Of a stretch of DNA of 64,000 nt, positions 8,965 to 23,372 are shown in pieces. The number at the start of each line of letters is the position of its first letter. Positions within the stretch are counted from its first letter, which is position 1. The notes below the pieces were generated by a model. It worked only from the letters and a program-made list of their open reading frames with translations, was not told where the DNA came from and did not search any database. This stretch comes from Saccoglossus kowalevskii (Eukaryota > Hemichordata > Enteropneusta > Harrimaniidae), in contig NW_003139319.1 in NCBI RefSeq assembly GCF_000003605.2, forward strand, positions 161,317 through 225,316, given 5' to 3'. The position numbers and the translations under genes were made by a program.

Positions 8965-11900
8965 TTAAAGTTCATATATTCAATACTGCGCGCTCACGAC
9001 CAACCAACCCGACATGCACAGTTCGCGATAAATCAAATATGACAGTAAATGATAATTGCAATTAAAACAAAATATAAAAAATAAAGTTTTATCTTTAAGC
9101 GCTTTCATCATGCTCAATCATTCAGCCTGGAAGATGACTTAATCCAATCTTAATTCTAGCATGGCGTATTATAATTATCGAGGTTTCATTTTTCTTAGGA
9201 TTCGTTCGCACAACAATGTTGATTCCCATCAACAACTTGAAATCTTCTACCACACGTGTTGAATATTAAGTGGTTCCAACCCCTTGTATGTTGGCAATCC
9301 AACGCCTTTTACCAGGCTGTGTTTCGAGTACTTCAGACCCTGGAAGCTTTCAAACTGAAAAACAACCCAGAATAAATCAATCTACCCATTTTCAACTATT
9401 TCGCAAAAATTCAAACATGATGATGTCCCCACCCTCTCCCGACCCCCATCGCTGCGTAAAAGTGGCTAACCATGAACCTCGATGACTCATGGTACCTATG
9501 AACGACCGCGCTCAGTGGTTAATTACTCTGGTAAACACCTTGAATTGCGGTTCTTTGACCGGGGAAGAACAAATATCGTAACAATACATTATACAAAGAG
9601 CGTGTTGTTCACGCCAGGTATGTTGATGATCGATGATGGATTTACACGAATATCTACAAAGACGATGCAGGGTTGATGGCAATACCCAAGGAGAAATCAA
9701 CAGTTATTTAGTCATTATGCCCGTCTGCATGTTTTCTTCAAGTACTAATTGTTCACCGCTAATACCCCCCCCCCTCAAATTCCATCAGATCCACATGGCA
9801 TTGCGTTACTGTATTGAACTAAAATAATTAGATTATGGCGAAAGTTGTGCCGTACTGTATTGCATTCGGTATTCTCATTCCATATCTCACTCAACTCCAT
9901 TTTTACATATTCAAATAGGCAAGTAGTTAATTTGAAATAGATATCTGCATTGTTTTTAATAATCACCCATGTCAAATTTATCGGCGATTAAGTTCAATTG
10001 TAGTCGCTGATCAGATTGTGGCCTTACATTGGAATGCATACAAAAATCCAAAGGTGTTGCCAAGTGCCATCTCAGGCTACTTCATAGCAACAGAGTGCCA
10101 GTAATAGTGATTGTAACACTAATGCCGCCACTGGGTGTAAGCGACAAACAAGTACCTTGAATGGCACACTGACTGTAAAGTCTGACAGATATTTGCTGTT
10201 GGCTGAAATGGTGCGAACAAGGCTGCTCTTTCATCAACGTTTTTTCGTGGTCTTACTACCAATATCGAGTTACTATAAAATGAAACGATCACTTTGAGGT
10301 CCCGACATTTGCGCTATTTTTAGTTACCAGGTAAAATGATTTTACAAGTTGTCTGACAAAACAGCCTCAGGATAAGAACAAACGCATGTTTCCTGGTATG
10401 CTATTTTAGTTTGACTACAAAGCATGGTATTTCAGAGGCGTTGGGGGTATTACGAGATTGACGGGATGCTAGTATTTTAAAGGCACCGTTAACATCTAAA
10501 CACTTTTCAACAACAGTATTTGCTCCCATGTCACGTTGCTTGTGATCTGCGCATCGCATTTACATGGGAGATTGCATCCAGGTGACCTTGAACTAGTCCT
10601 TTTACATCAATTGATTAATTTTGATTGATTGATTTTACCTCCCCAAATGGAGAGTTCACAAATCTGCGAGCACCTGAAGTAAAATCAATGAGTTTGAGCC
10701 GGTCAATGATAGGGATTGTGTGAGAAGACCGGTCGGAATGCGGGGTTGTCAATAGCATAACTAACATAGAAGGTCGAGTGAACGAAACACAGGTCGCTGC
10801 CCTGGCATGTCGGTGCCGTGAAAGCATCCATTGTATGTGTCGACTTGTCGAACGATAAGTGAAACGGATCAAATCGATCAGAGGTAAACAACCAGTTGAA
10901 CGACCTGACATTAAGACCACTTACACTCATGACTTTAACACTTTGTTGGCGATTAATTGAAATCGTCTCAGATATTTATTTTTCTTGATAAATAATGATC
11001 ATTAAAGGCCTAGCGAATATCGTAAAAGCCCAGTAGTGCTTCACGAGAGCGATGTCATACACTTCACTCTCGCTGTCCGAAGTACCGATACTTCATGATG
11101 CATGGCAACGATCAAGATCCCATTGTGTATTGTACTTTTTTTGCAATGATCGCGAATTGCAAAAACACACGTTCAAACATGTAAACCCAAAATGTTGTGG
11201 GGGTGAATATTTATTGAACAGTTTCCATTTAATTCGGAGGTGATAAAGATAAATCTCCACAAGCAAACTTGACACATTGGGTGTAACAGACCGATACTGA
11301 TGACTATTTTACGCCCAAGAATGAACCTGGACAATAAACGGAATGTATGAGTAAACCAATTAATGTAGGGCAGTGTCATTGTATTCCTGATTCGTTTTCC
11401 TACAGAATAGAACCCCTGAGTATTCTAATAGTAAGAACGAGAATTGGTTTGACTTCGATGACTCAGGTATCTTTGTGAATATAAATAGTTCATTGTGATC
11501 TTAACTTGATCTAAACATGGAAATACAATGATTTTTTTGTATTATTATATTATTTAAAGAAACGTTTAAAAGGTTACAGATAAAATAACAGACATTTGTC
11601 TGAAAAGTGGATACCGCGTTTATATGGCAATTCCATTACTATGTTGATTATTATGACTTGTGGTCAGTTTAAAAAGAGATATCCAATATTTGGACTCGTA
11701 TGCATACCAACGAAAGCGAATTCACACGTGCCCAATTTATGGAGAAGTCAGACTTAAAAACATCAGTATATTGTTTCATCTATTTACTTAATTTATTAAA
11801 TTATTCACACTGATTACACCGGCTGTCATCGATCTCTTCTGCTATATGTAAAAACGCATAGACGGACTCTTTTTCATAATCTTGGCGTTGTGTAAATTTA

Positions 11901-12320
11901 CAGTTCACAACGTGCATGCATCGCATTCACCGAGGCGTGTTCTGTGGCTGATAAACAAAAAAAGTGATTTGGTGAGATTGACCGTTTTGTTTGTATTACT
12001 TACAGCTTCGCATCAACATTGGTTGTGTCAATCTCACGGTGAGAAATGTAATAACATTTGTGTCACTGTCTTGCTTGTTCACATGTACAAGACACTGGCA
12101 TTATTAACCTACGACTTCACACTTGCCCATACAAAGGCTAAAATAGAACGATCGCGGCCCGGGGGAAAATAGCGACTTGACAAAAAGTGTTTAACGTGAA
12201 TCGATATTTTTTTTAAAGAAGACTCAACCAGTGGAACTAAATACTCTGTATAAACACTTTCTCACTAATATAAATAAACTAGCCCGGCATTATAAACTTG
12301 AAAACTAGTGTGCGCACGTT
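8965..12320. other. Intergenic, no gene seen
   Basis: No feature recognised apart from a C10 run near 9766. Overlapping minus-strand frames at 10615-10930 give peptides without recognisable motifs. An open frame at 11882-12169 is likewise unsupported by motif or splice signals. Confidence 0.5.
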
Positions 12321-12720
12321 TTATAAAGGAGTCCTCAGATTGAACTTGAACTTAGAGCGTCACGAGGTTCGACGTCCCAATTTAGACCGGGGAAGCCAGA
12401 TAAATAAAACCTCGCAGGAAATAAGTATTTATGCAAAATTGAGTGTAACAAGTTAACATATTTTGTGTAATAATTAACTTTAAAGTCAGTGTGTTCCAAA
12501 TATTCTTGATCGCGGGCTGACGTTTCATTGTTCAACCTCGCCATGGAGGTCTATGTGATGTCCACGCGCATCAGCCTGTAGAAACGCGCCCTGAAATTCT
12601 CTGTTGTAACACCAAATGCCAATGTACTCAGTACTCTGGCTGGGGTAAAGCGGATAATTGCTTGACACTGTTTAGGAAAGTTGTTGAAATGAACTAGAAA
12701 ATACATCACGTACACATTTT
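12321..12720. repeat. 400-bp duplicated segment, copy A
   Basis: Nearly identical to 12849-13254 in the same orientation, from the shared TTATAAAGGAGTCCTCAG to the shared GAACTAGAAAATAC. Differences are a few substitutions and short indels, for example GACCGGGG here against GACCCGGCCGGGG in the other copy. The spacer between copies is about 128 bases. No coding or RNA gene is seen. The close match implies a recent local duplication or two insertions of one repeat. Confidence 0.85.
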
Positions 12721-12848
12721 TCGCACCCTAGATCAAATCAAAACAATTAACGGACTCGGAGTTCAAAAACCTCTGGCGTCGAAACGTATGATAAGTTTTA
12801 CTGGTCATCGGTGTTGAGGATAAAAGAATGCATCCGCCACTTGTTTGT

Positions 12849-13254
12849 TTATAAAGGAGTCCTCAGATTGAACTTGAACTTAGAGCGTCACGAGGTTCGA
12901 CGTCCCAATTTAGACCCGGCCGGGGAAGCCAGATAAATAAAACCTCGCAGGAAATAAGTATTTATGCAAAATTGAGTGTAACAATTTAACATACATGTAT
13001 TTTGTGTAATAATTAACTTTAAAGTGCGTTCCAAATATTCTTGATCGCGGGCTGACGTTTCATTGTTCAACCTCGCCATGGATGTCTATGTGATGTCCAC
13101 GCGCATCAGCCTTGAGGAACGCGCCCTGAAATTCTCTGTTGTAACACCAAATGCCAATGTACTTTACTCTGGCTGGGGTAAAGCGGATAATTGCTTGACA
13201 CTGTTTAGGAAAGTTGTTGAAATGAACTAGAAAATACAAACACATACACATTTT
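12849..13254. repeat. 400-bp duplicated segment, copy B
   Basis: Second copy of the segment at 12321-12720. It carries small insertions relative to copy A (five bases in the GC-rich stretch near 12918, about six in ACATACATGTA near 12993) and lacks a few bases near 13022. The ends do not form TG...CA and there are no inverted termini. Confidence 0.85.
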
Positions 13255-15663
13255 GTTATAACTATATGTTTAGTAATCGAAAAGTGTTGACGATTCGAGT
13301 ATACGATAATTTTGATTGTAATGATACTTTAACATTTGAAATTCCCTATGTCCAATTACTAAGACCATCACCGATAAAAATAAAAAGACATTTTTTTTCG
13401 CAAATCTAAAGAATATGTAGTTAGTCTAAGTGTATACGTGCACTTCAAAAAAGAATAGCACAACTGCCAAAACATTGAACGAACGTAAAATTCGATGCAG
13501 TCATTTGTCTAAACACTGTGGGACCAGCGTACTTTAACGCGGTTATTGTTAGTTGATGAACGGGTAACGAGTACAGTGGCTCCTTAAATATATAGTGTTT
13601 ATATATATGGCGCCAAAACACCTTTATAAACAAGAAGTAAAATATAATGACAACACTCCCTGTAAAACAATGATGTACTTTACTGACATGCTAGCACCAT
13701 GATAGGGAGTTTGAAAGTGCCGAAAAGACTAGTTCCCACTCCTCAGAAAAGGTATAAATGAGTTCGACCTTGACTGTGGTTTCGAGCAATGGTGGTCCAG
13801 GTGCCGTTGAGCCCTACAAGAGGTCATATATACGACACGTACCGATGTAGGGTCTGACCTCAAACAGGTACATTCATTAAGTCGGGCACCAACAGTGAGA
13901 TAAAGTCTGAATTACCTCTATTCATACGTTTCAGTTAAATCCGGCCACTTAACCCGATATCACTTCGTATGACATGATCTAATCAGCAATGGCTGAAGCG
14001 AGGTTTAGATTCATAGATGCGGTGTTCGGCGTGTTAAAGTGAAAACAGTGAATGCTGTGGGAAAATAAATAAATTGAGAAACCGATTAAACTCCTCGTTT
14101 CTGTGCTGCGGGATTTTAATTTGAAACATTGAGATAAGATTACACACAGGAATGACTTGTTCTATGTAATGAAAATACGAATGACGCGTCACTGGTAGCA
14201 CAATACTTGGCGGCCATTGACGCTGTCTACATTGTTGAGATGACGTCGTGCTTGATTTGAACCAGATTCTGTTTGGGATTCTATTCTTCCGTAAAATCAG
14301 AGTCGTGTAAATTTTTTAAAGTCTTCAAATACTGATAAATTCTGATTGATTTTGTTTCAAATAAAAATGGCGCGGAAAGTGAATTGGTCGTACTAGCGCC
14401 GCGACTTTATCAAATCTCCAGACAAGAGTTGCTCCCTATTGCCCTGCAATCAATTTATCCATGGGACCATCTCACATAACCACCTAAAGCGCGACGGAAT
14501 TTACCCATCATCGCTATATTAGTAAACATATCTTATTACAAATAGCATCGGCCGTTTGGTGCATATTCAGGTCTGACAATACATCTCCCGCAGGGCACAG
14601 CTTTGAATTGGTGTGACTGTCAGTGGTTTACAAATGGCATACTGATTACACACAGGCGCCGGTTGAACTGTACTCGTCCCATGATGCCAGGTGGGTCAAC
14701 GCACTGTCGGCTTTGTGGATGTAAAAAACGGTAAAGCACCGCAGTGATATTATTGCTGTGTGAATCGATGGAAGCAGTCAGACAGACGCAGCATGACACG
14801 TGAGGTTACATTTGGAAATTGAAAATATTTTCACATCAGACTAATCTCGCAAATAAATTGCTGGAAGTTTCTCAGTAGACCTGTATTTGTGCTTTTGAAC
14901 ACAAGAAAAATACGAATGTTAACGAGTTTGCTGCGAGAGATCGAGAGATTTTGATCAGTAATCTGCCAAGAAAGCGATCGATTCAATAACTCGCACTATG
15001 CATTAGGGATTGGATATTTAAATCCGCCGAAACGGGCCTGGGGCTCGTAAACTATGCAGTGATCGAAGACAAATAATATGTTAAAAGATCGTTGATAAGA
15101 GATCCCAATATTTCGTGCGTGTGCCTGGAGTGTGGGTTGCGCAACGGTCTCTGTCATCTATATATCCAAACGTAAAATACGTTATGCTAGAACGGAGATC
15201 ATTTTGCATGTAAACTAGCAAATATATAAAACAGCCCGTGGACAAACTGTACGACGGAATCAAATGAACTCCACGTAGACAGAGGCGTAAGATTGTTGGT
15301 GTAATTAAAGTAAATTTAGCGATTAAATCTATGGATTATTGCAGCACGGTTTCATAACAGAAATAATTATGGCATAGTTACCCACAAAACGTGCTACATA
15401 AAAAGTATATTTGCTACCAAAATTTACGTCGATAGACTTTGACACAGAGAAAATTTGCAGCCCAGAGAAGTGAAAGCATTTAGACCACTATCTGCATGCA
15501 TCAATGTTGAAAAGTCAACGAAGGCTGCGTTTGTTTACTTAACTTAATACGGAATAAAACTGAGTAAACATAATCTAAAATAAGCCCAGGTCACATTCGA
15601 TTGGCTGGTTGGTACATTTCATAGCCTGTAAGGAATGTATAGATACATTTGTAGATGTGTGTC
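13255..15663. other. Intergenic, no gene seen
   Basis: AT-rich non-coding sequence with no frame longer than about 62 codons and no repeat recognised by eye. Confidence 0.5.
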
Positions 15664-16045
15664 AGTTCCACCAATATCACACGAACTGTTCAACAGAGTT
15701 CAATGAAACTGAGATAATAGTCAGACCCGATTTTTTTTATCTAATTTCATAATAATTAGCCATTTTCAGCTCTTCCAATCATGATGATATTTCCAGAACC
15801 ACCCAGCAGATTTTAATGAAACTCTGGCATATGTGCTCTGGTATATTCCACTGACCTGATTAGTTTAGGGTAGAAATTTGTACATATTATTTATCTGATT
15901 TGCATAAATTCGGACACTTTCTGATACCTCACGAACCACCTTATTGATTTGAATGAACCTTGATACATGTGTTGTCTGGGATTTTTCACATTACGTGATT
16001 AATTTAGGGTTGAAATCCGTGTATATTAATAGAATACATAAACCT
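15664..16045. repeat. Diverged tandem repeat, about 135-bp unit
   Basis: Two to three degenerate units. Each carries a block like GAACCACC..AGATTTTAATGAA, then a CATGTG / CTGG block, then TGATTAGTTTAGGGTAGAAAT, then ATTCATACATA-like sequence. The last two units (about 15790-15925 and 15926-16045) align best; the first is more eroded. Unit class and origin are unknown; it may be the interior of a longer transposon or an old satellite fragment. Confidence 0.55.
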
Positions 16046-19000
16046 GCACTTGGTGGCCTGTTCAGTATTACAAACGTCAATATTGTGGAAGAGATTACTT
16101 TCACATAGTGTATCTCAAAGTGCAGTGCTATGATATAGCCGAAATGAGTCTTGCTTGAAAGCCTAATCAAACATTTTTAATTAATTTTAAATAATTTCAT
16201 ATTTCTACTTCATATACGTCTTTGACTTTATTCGATTATACAGTACATGATTGGAATAAGCATACTTTACTTCATTTCAATAATATTATATCTTTTGCAT
16301 TCAATCGTATTTTGTCTTATTTTTGTGAAGAACTGAAGCACCTTTTTACAATAAACGCGAGAGGTATGGTAAAGAAGAAATAACATTGCTTATTGAATGT
16401 CACAAGGACACACATTGTGTTGAACATGTTTAGTCATGAATAGGGCAAATAAGTCTGATATGATCCGATCAATTAGTTGCCAGGCGGTTTATGAAAGACG
16501 CAATTTAAGGTCTGTGAAGACAACTTGTTTTGAGTTTCCATGTGCGGAAATTCGATATTTTCAATACGAATTTTATTTTATATTTTTACATTTGTCAATG
16601 GAACAAGAGATGCGTCAATGTTTATGTAACGACTGCTTTGTCACGAGTACTTTCACCATGTTATTGGAAATAAACTATGATTTTGTAGCATTTTTTTCAG
16701 TCTGGTTTTCTGGTTTGTTTCGAGTTTCGCCAGCGCGCGTTGAAACATTCGATCGATGACATTACGTAACACTACCATAGGTAATTGTCCGCACTAATCT
16801 TGGAAATCTACTAGTATGTCGGGTTGGTAAAACCTAACAATACAAAGCTTTAATAGAGCCATCAATAAAAAAAGTTCCACTTCGTTTTATTGAAAAAATA
16901 ACAATTACGTCGTTATTACGAGATACTACGTACTATAGCTCTGCATAACAAAGACTGTTACTGCGTGTGAAGTATTTAGACGTGGGTACATTACATTGCA
17001 TTAAATTTTATTGAAATACGACTGGTCGTATACCACTGAGCAAAAGGTGTATGTTCAAATATGATGGAGTGGTAATTTGTATAATGCCACTTGTTCTAAG
17101 TTGTATGCAATCTATTTGACAATTGTCCATAAATTTGTTTAGTTGGAATGTGAATAAAATTATATTTACTAGAGTCGAATCTCAAGTACACAATTGACTA
17201 TTCCTCGCACAGACAAACGCCATGTGTTGACTGACTAGTCTATTGTGAACACATGTGGTAACCACGGGCATGTCCATTTATAAAGTAGACGTAATTAACA
17301 AGGGTAACCCAATAACCCAATAAATGCACTGCATTTGCGTATTTGCATTACTGGTACGCATCGTGAATATTAAATGAACGTACATGCGCATTTGTGAATT
17401 TATGTGACTATGGTATTTGGAACCGTGTACGCGATAGCGAAAAAAAAAATGAAAGTCTATTTGAAGGGCTAAGCAAATCTCGTGGATCTCTCGCTCCCAG
17501 CGAGATTGTGGCGGCCATTCACATATGAGGTCTATTCCGAACGTACAGAACAAGCAACTTCTCTACATTAATGACAGCGTCGCAATTTATTCAACGAATC
17601 AACGTGCCAACAACTTGTTGATGGTCTAGAAATTTAATAAGGTACGTCTGATAGTTATCGACATCTTGCGTCAAGCGCGCGCGTATTTAATTCTTACAAA
17701 CTGAAAAAATCAGCTCATAATTTTGCTTCATATTTAAGTGTCCAAGTGGATGTTTCTGTATTCCTGGTCAGCAAAAGTAAACTGAGCGACTAATCAGCGA
17801 TGTTACTTGTACTTGTCATTAGCTGTATTGTTCTTCCCTGCATGTAGTATATATCTTCTTTCCTCTGACATGTCTTTAAATAGTACCCAAATTGAAGTAT
17901 TACGTGTTCTTAAAATGTCAAATATATTCTGCTTGCACATGCACATTGAATGTAAGAAAGAGTCAATGACTTCAAACTTCGCCGCGACATCTCGTATCGA
18001 ATGCCGCCTTCTAACTCGTACTCGTGATCAGACGTGAGTTCAATCATGAAGCTTCTTCATCGGCAGGATACATAGTGACGGTTATCTTTATTACTAGACA
18101 TCGTATTTCTGGGAGAAAATAAAATATAGAAAATATTAACTCACAGAAAATAATTTTTTGCTAAATAATTGTTAAACAAATCAATGTCTTCTATAAAAAC
18201 ATAATATTTCTGCATTGCCCATCCCGGTGTGCATATTTGAAAACTTCATTTATATAACTTTTTGTTATATGCTATTTTAATGATAATCGGTAAAATACTC
18301 ATCTGACGAAAATCTGGTGGATAAATATCTATTTCAGTTATTTAATATATTTTATGTTTATTACTTTTTTTCACTAAAAAAATAACAGGAAGGCGTGGTC
18401 TGAATTTATTACAGAAAAATAACAATTTTACATGCCATTTGATAAGGACAATATACAAGTCAAGAAAAGAGTTAACATGTCATCGGTGTGTTTATTTGTC
18501 TTCATTAATTAGTTTTGACAATGTTCGCGTTGCGATACCAAAAGTACATAACCCCGTGTAAGGACGTGACGCAAACACGAGATGAGCCGTTGTACTAATT
18601 GCTGTCAAAATAAACAGATACGGATATGTGGACGGTCTACTAAAAAGACAGATAGTTAAAAAGATATACAATTGAATGAAATGAATACAAGTTTTATTCT
18701 CGTGAGTAATGAATACACATCCTCATATTTATAGCTGTTGTTATCTTTCAACTAGGTTCACTGCACACTATGGGCATGCAGATATTCCGACTTGATTTCA
18801 GTGTAAAACCAATTAATACTATCGCGCCATTCATTTAAATTATTTATTTTTTTCAAGAGAAAACAGTAAAAAACATTTAAGTAGCAAAATGAGAATCGCT
18901 ATAAATGTCAATTAGATGGTAATTTACGTGCGCGTACTTATAACAGCAGTAACTGGAAACGTTTATTTGTTTATTAATAGCTGTAAACAGTGTTGGCAAC

Positions 19001-20376
19001 GAATATCGGTCCGAGACCGGTAGATTTCATTTAGAAACAGTAGTCTGAAAACCAGCTATTCAATCTGAGGCTACCAAAAAATGCCATGTACAAGCACGTT
19101 TATATTCACAACCTATCCTTCTACTATACAAAGGCAAATTATTACTAAATAATGCGCATATTTTAATTGTAACATTTCCTTCTGATCTTTGGCTTATTTG
19201 GGTTATCTTCAAACACTAGAAAATATTTCATTTACAATTACATGTAACCAAATTTATTGGAGCTGAACTTGAAATCAAATGATATATCACACCCCACATT
19301 GTGAAATTCATTTACAACTTGAAGCTGTAATTCAATTCGTCTTGGCGTTTCGTTTACAGTTAGCCGGGATCATCGGTGAAATTTACGATACACGTTTAGA
19401 GTTTCTTGTGTGTCCCCGTAAATTAACATCAGAATATGGGTCAACACGCTGCGCTAGTAGTTTATATTCAACTGTTAATTTTCGTAAAACATATGTTCAT
19501 GAGCATTGATACACTGAATCCTCGTAAACGAACGTGAAAAGTCAAACAATACCGAACTTTTTTTATATCTCCTAGCATTAGGAAAAGTTGGTGTAAATAC
19601 TGAACTCAGGCTGATAAGGGGAATATTTTTTTTTACAAAACACGTGACAATCGTTAATCTTGTTTTAGTGCAAAGGTCACATACTTACGTCAAGTTGTAA
19701 TCATCCCAGCCTCACAGGCACAAACATTAATACCATGCCGATACTTTCGAGTCCGTTATCCATTATGGCATAAAAGTAAAACGTTGTAATGGAATGTTCG
19801 TTCAGTAAATTGGGCTCTTTCTGCCATTTTTTTTACATGTCACTGTTAGAACTGTACTTTTTTCTCACAAGCATACCATTCATTAATTGATTGAGCCACG
19901 TGGTCGCGGACATTTGCCAGGTGTGTTCGATAAGGCAGGCCGTTGACTGACTGTACTTATGAACGCTGGAAGCGTCGTCAAGTGGATAATACTAATCTTG
20001 TCTGTGCGGATGTTCTGTCGCCGAAGTAAAGCTTTAGAAATACGCGTGTTAAAATTCCAAAGTCTTCAAAATGAACGAATGTTTTCCACTCGCCACCACT
20101 GTTACTTATTTTATTGCTTTAAAGCTTTCACCTCTCTAATTCGAGAAACATTATTGATTTTTGTCCAAATATCATTTTTTGAGTACAATTTTCGTCCTAT
20201 CATTGTTATATTATAAGTTTTAAAGAGGCGCTCACGACTTTTCTTCTGCTTCAAGTTTCTGTCAACAATTTTAAAAAAATAAAAAAAGGCAGGGGACTGC
20301 CTCAGCCCACAGTTTTGCACGAATCAGTCCGCGAATTTAAACTCAGGAAAAAGCAGTAAAAAAATGGATCGTCCAT
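16046..20376. other. Intergenic, no gene seen
   Basis: AT-rich. Scattered frames of 60-107 codons (for example 16436-16756) lack recognisable motifs. An A9 run lies near 17440. No gene, RNA or clear transposon identified. Confidence 0.5.
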
Positions 20377-20389
20377 TGACCTTTGACCT
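20377..20389. promoter_or_regulatory. Perfect DR1 nuclear receptor element
   Basis: TGACCTTTGACCT, which on the minus strand is AGGTCAAAGGTCA, the exact consensus for RXR-containing dimers, HNF4 and COUP-TF. A degenerate half-site (CCTTTGATC) follows about 10 bases later. No gene is recognised nearby, so an enhancer role is a guess. Confidence 0.4.
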
Positions 20390-23372
20390 CTTAGCAACCT
20401 TTGATCACCATCGCTGCAAAACCGGGTTGTCATGTGTACAATAACGTTCAACAGCAGAAATGAGTAGTATGCTAATTATTTTCTAGCCACACGTCACCAG
20501 CACCTACAATAAATAATCAAACCTATTTGTAAAATTCAAGGCTTCAACGCATCGTAAATGGTCACGTGGTTAGTACAAACTATAACTTCATTGAATAGTT
20601 TTTACAGTTGAGTTTTCCAATATGTTCACGCAGTTCAATAAGCATCATTGGGGTCATCGGGGTCATCATACTACTGGTTTTCGAACTACTTGTTCAAAGC
20701 AACCGAGCTGTGAGTGCAGCATAAATGGAGACATCGTGAACCTACATGATTTTAAATTGGATCTCATCCCAGCATAGTCTAGGAAGTTGGGTCACCACTT
20801 AATATCTTCATTCTATAAATTGTTCCCGTGGCTACGGGAACGGCTTCTATTAATTAAATACATTGCGTCTTTTTCGGGGAAATAGCGGCAACACAAAGAT
20901 CGAAGATGCGGCTCTTTCTCGTTTTCGTAAGTACTTCCCCGAGGACCTATAATAACAATATATGATAGTTTTCAGTGGTATAATGGTAATTGGCGGCGAT
21001 ATACTCAAAGATATATATATATATATAAGTTCGGACGAACATAATGTTATCGGTATCTATACAAACGAAGTACAGGTTAGAATGCACCAATTCTCCAGTG
21101 CATTTTAATGCGTCAAATCTTTCTGATAAGTTAAGCAACTCACATACGACGCAAGCTCGTAATACAGCGACGTGCATACTAGTATATAGCGGTGTCAGGA
21201 TATCGTAAAATACAGAGGAAAACAATTTTCACATTCCTACACGAAACGTGTTATTTCAATAACAAAGCTGGTCAATTAATAACGCTTTTCCGGTAGAGAA
21301 ATTGCATATAAACATATAAATTCCCATTTCAAACGTCACATCTGCATCGACGAGGGTCGTAGGTTTCACGGTAGTAATTTCCGCTTTGATCTACGTGCCG
21401 CGTTTTCCCGTTGTAGCTAGAATCGTGACGAGGCTGCATTACTGCGCACATTTCCCCCATTCACGAATACTTTATTTGTCTTACAAGTCAATACAAATAC
21501 ATACATGGAGGGGGGACATACTAGAAACCAAATTAACCTTCTTTTTATGATCGACGGTTTATTATCCCAAATAAAATGCCACGGCGGGACGGAAATATAT
21601 TAGTCAGACCTAGCACGACCTGGCAAGTCTATATAATTAGGAGCCTTTTACAGCCTTGACGCAATAGAATAACTGTTTCCGTTCATCACGTCTGTCAATG
21701 ACTATACACATGGAAATACAACATGGGCTTGTTGTGTAATGAACACGACATGCAGCCGACGCCGTCTAGTTAATATCCCTGGCATTCATGTTTTACGAAA
21801 CAAAGTAAATCTTAGGGCGGAGTTGTAGTGTTATTCCCAACAATCACGACCGTTCCAGAATCGGGCCCGCAGTGCTGATGCATGCAAAGAATCAAAAGTC
21901 TGGACTGAATAAAATAAATTAGTGCTTCTCGTCTCCAAAACTAATAATTTGATGAAACGATTATCCAATATCACCATGAACAGTTACTGTACAATCGACG
22001 ACTGACTGAATCGGAATAATGAATAGAATAGCTCATGACTGTTGAATGCCTTGTTCTCCTTTGCCTCATCACGGATACTAATCTTTTTTAGTAACCGTGG
22101 CCTCATCAACATACTTTTTTCTAGATCATCAGTTGACAGGGATGTATTGTAACTTCGGGATTAACCTGTTTTAGGTTTGTATCCCGTACACACATGTCAC
22201 ATCGAAGTGTGGTGAAAAAGGTTTCGTACTATGACTAAATTGTCTGTGATTGGTGCGATTGAAATACACCACCTTTCACAAGTGGTCAATAAACTGCAGT
22301 GAGTAAACGAGAAACTAAGCAATTGCCCAAGCGTTCATCGCTCTACCTTGTCTACTCGATAATCACCTACCTACCTATACATGTGACAACTTACTCGTCA
22401 ACGAAAACATAGAACGATGAAAACAGTGTACATTTAATTTAGCCTCGAGCGTGATATACTTAATGATATGCCATTCTAAAATACAGGTTGTTTCAATTCC
22501 AACGATTTGTTTTGTTCAGGTCAAGCCTGTACTATTCAAGTCCTTGCCTCACAGTGACGTTACGTGAAAACAACACGACATGAAGTAGTAAAATGGTCGA
22601 TGTACATATTGCCGAGTTTGGTAATTGTTCTTAGCACTGGAAAACCGGGGGGGGGGGTCCATCATCAATTATGTTCAAACAACTCAACGTTTACCAATCG
22701 ATCTTGATATTTTTATTCTAATCCCGCCTGTGGCCCAGAGTAGAATTATATAGAATTTAAAAATCTAGGTTTAACTCATTTGAGAAATTGTTATTCGTTT
22801 CACATTGATACAAACGCATTTGCCTACCTTGCAATACATCAATCGGTTGTGCAGCTCAAGAAATGATTGACGCAACTGGTTCTCTTGATAATGGCGTCAA
22901 CGCTAATATAATAACTAGGCCAACGGCTTTGTATAGTTAAATGCGAAATAGAATCGAAGATAGTGTGGAAATACAAATAAAACGATTTTGACTGACAATG
23001 CACAACCATAGCATACTGTGATAATATACATAGCTAAGCTGTGTCTGATAGGTACTCGCATTATGCTGCTTATTAATACATGTAATTGCTCACGGTTATC
23101 GTCTACACTTTGTCGCGTGCTGGGAAGCATTCCCTATTAGTATACAGCGGGGTGCCTCGTCACAATGTAATGAGGAGACGATTTACAGTATTATTTCGTA
23201 AACCACTTTGACCGACTAATTGAAATGAATACGCGTACGGTCAAAGATTATTCCTCCCTTCAGAAATCAAGCCAGCCAGTTCGATTCTCACCGGGAGAGA
23301 GAGAGCTTGATAACAGCTCGACAAAACAGCGAGAAGAACAATTAATGGGTGATAATCGGAGCTGGTGCGAGC
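20390..23372. other. Intergenic, no gene seen
   Basis: Contains a (TA)n run at about 21010-21028, a G10 run near 22647 and a short hairpin near 22083-22113. Frames in this span have no recognisable motif. Confidence 0.5.

Noticed and set aside
10615-10930. Overlapping minus-strand frames of 101 and 75 codons
   Set aside because: Peptides are low in recognisable patterns and no splice signals bracket them; treated as chance.
12321-13254. The two 400-bp direct repeats as terminal repeats of an LTR element
   Set aside because: The ends do not read TG...CA, the interior is only about 128 bases with no primer site or coding trace, and no target duplication is seen.
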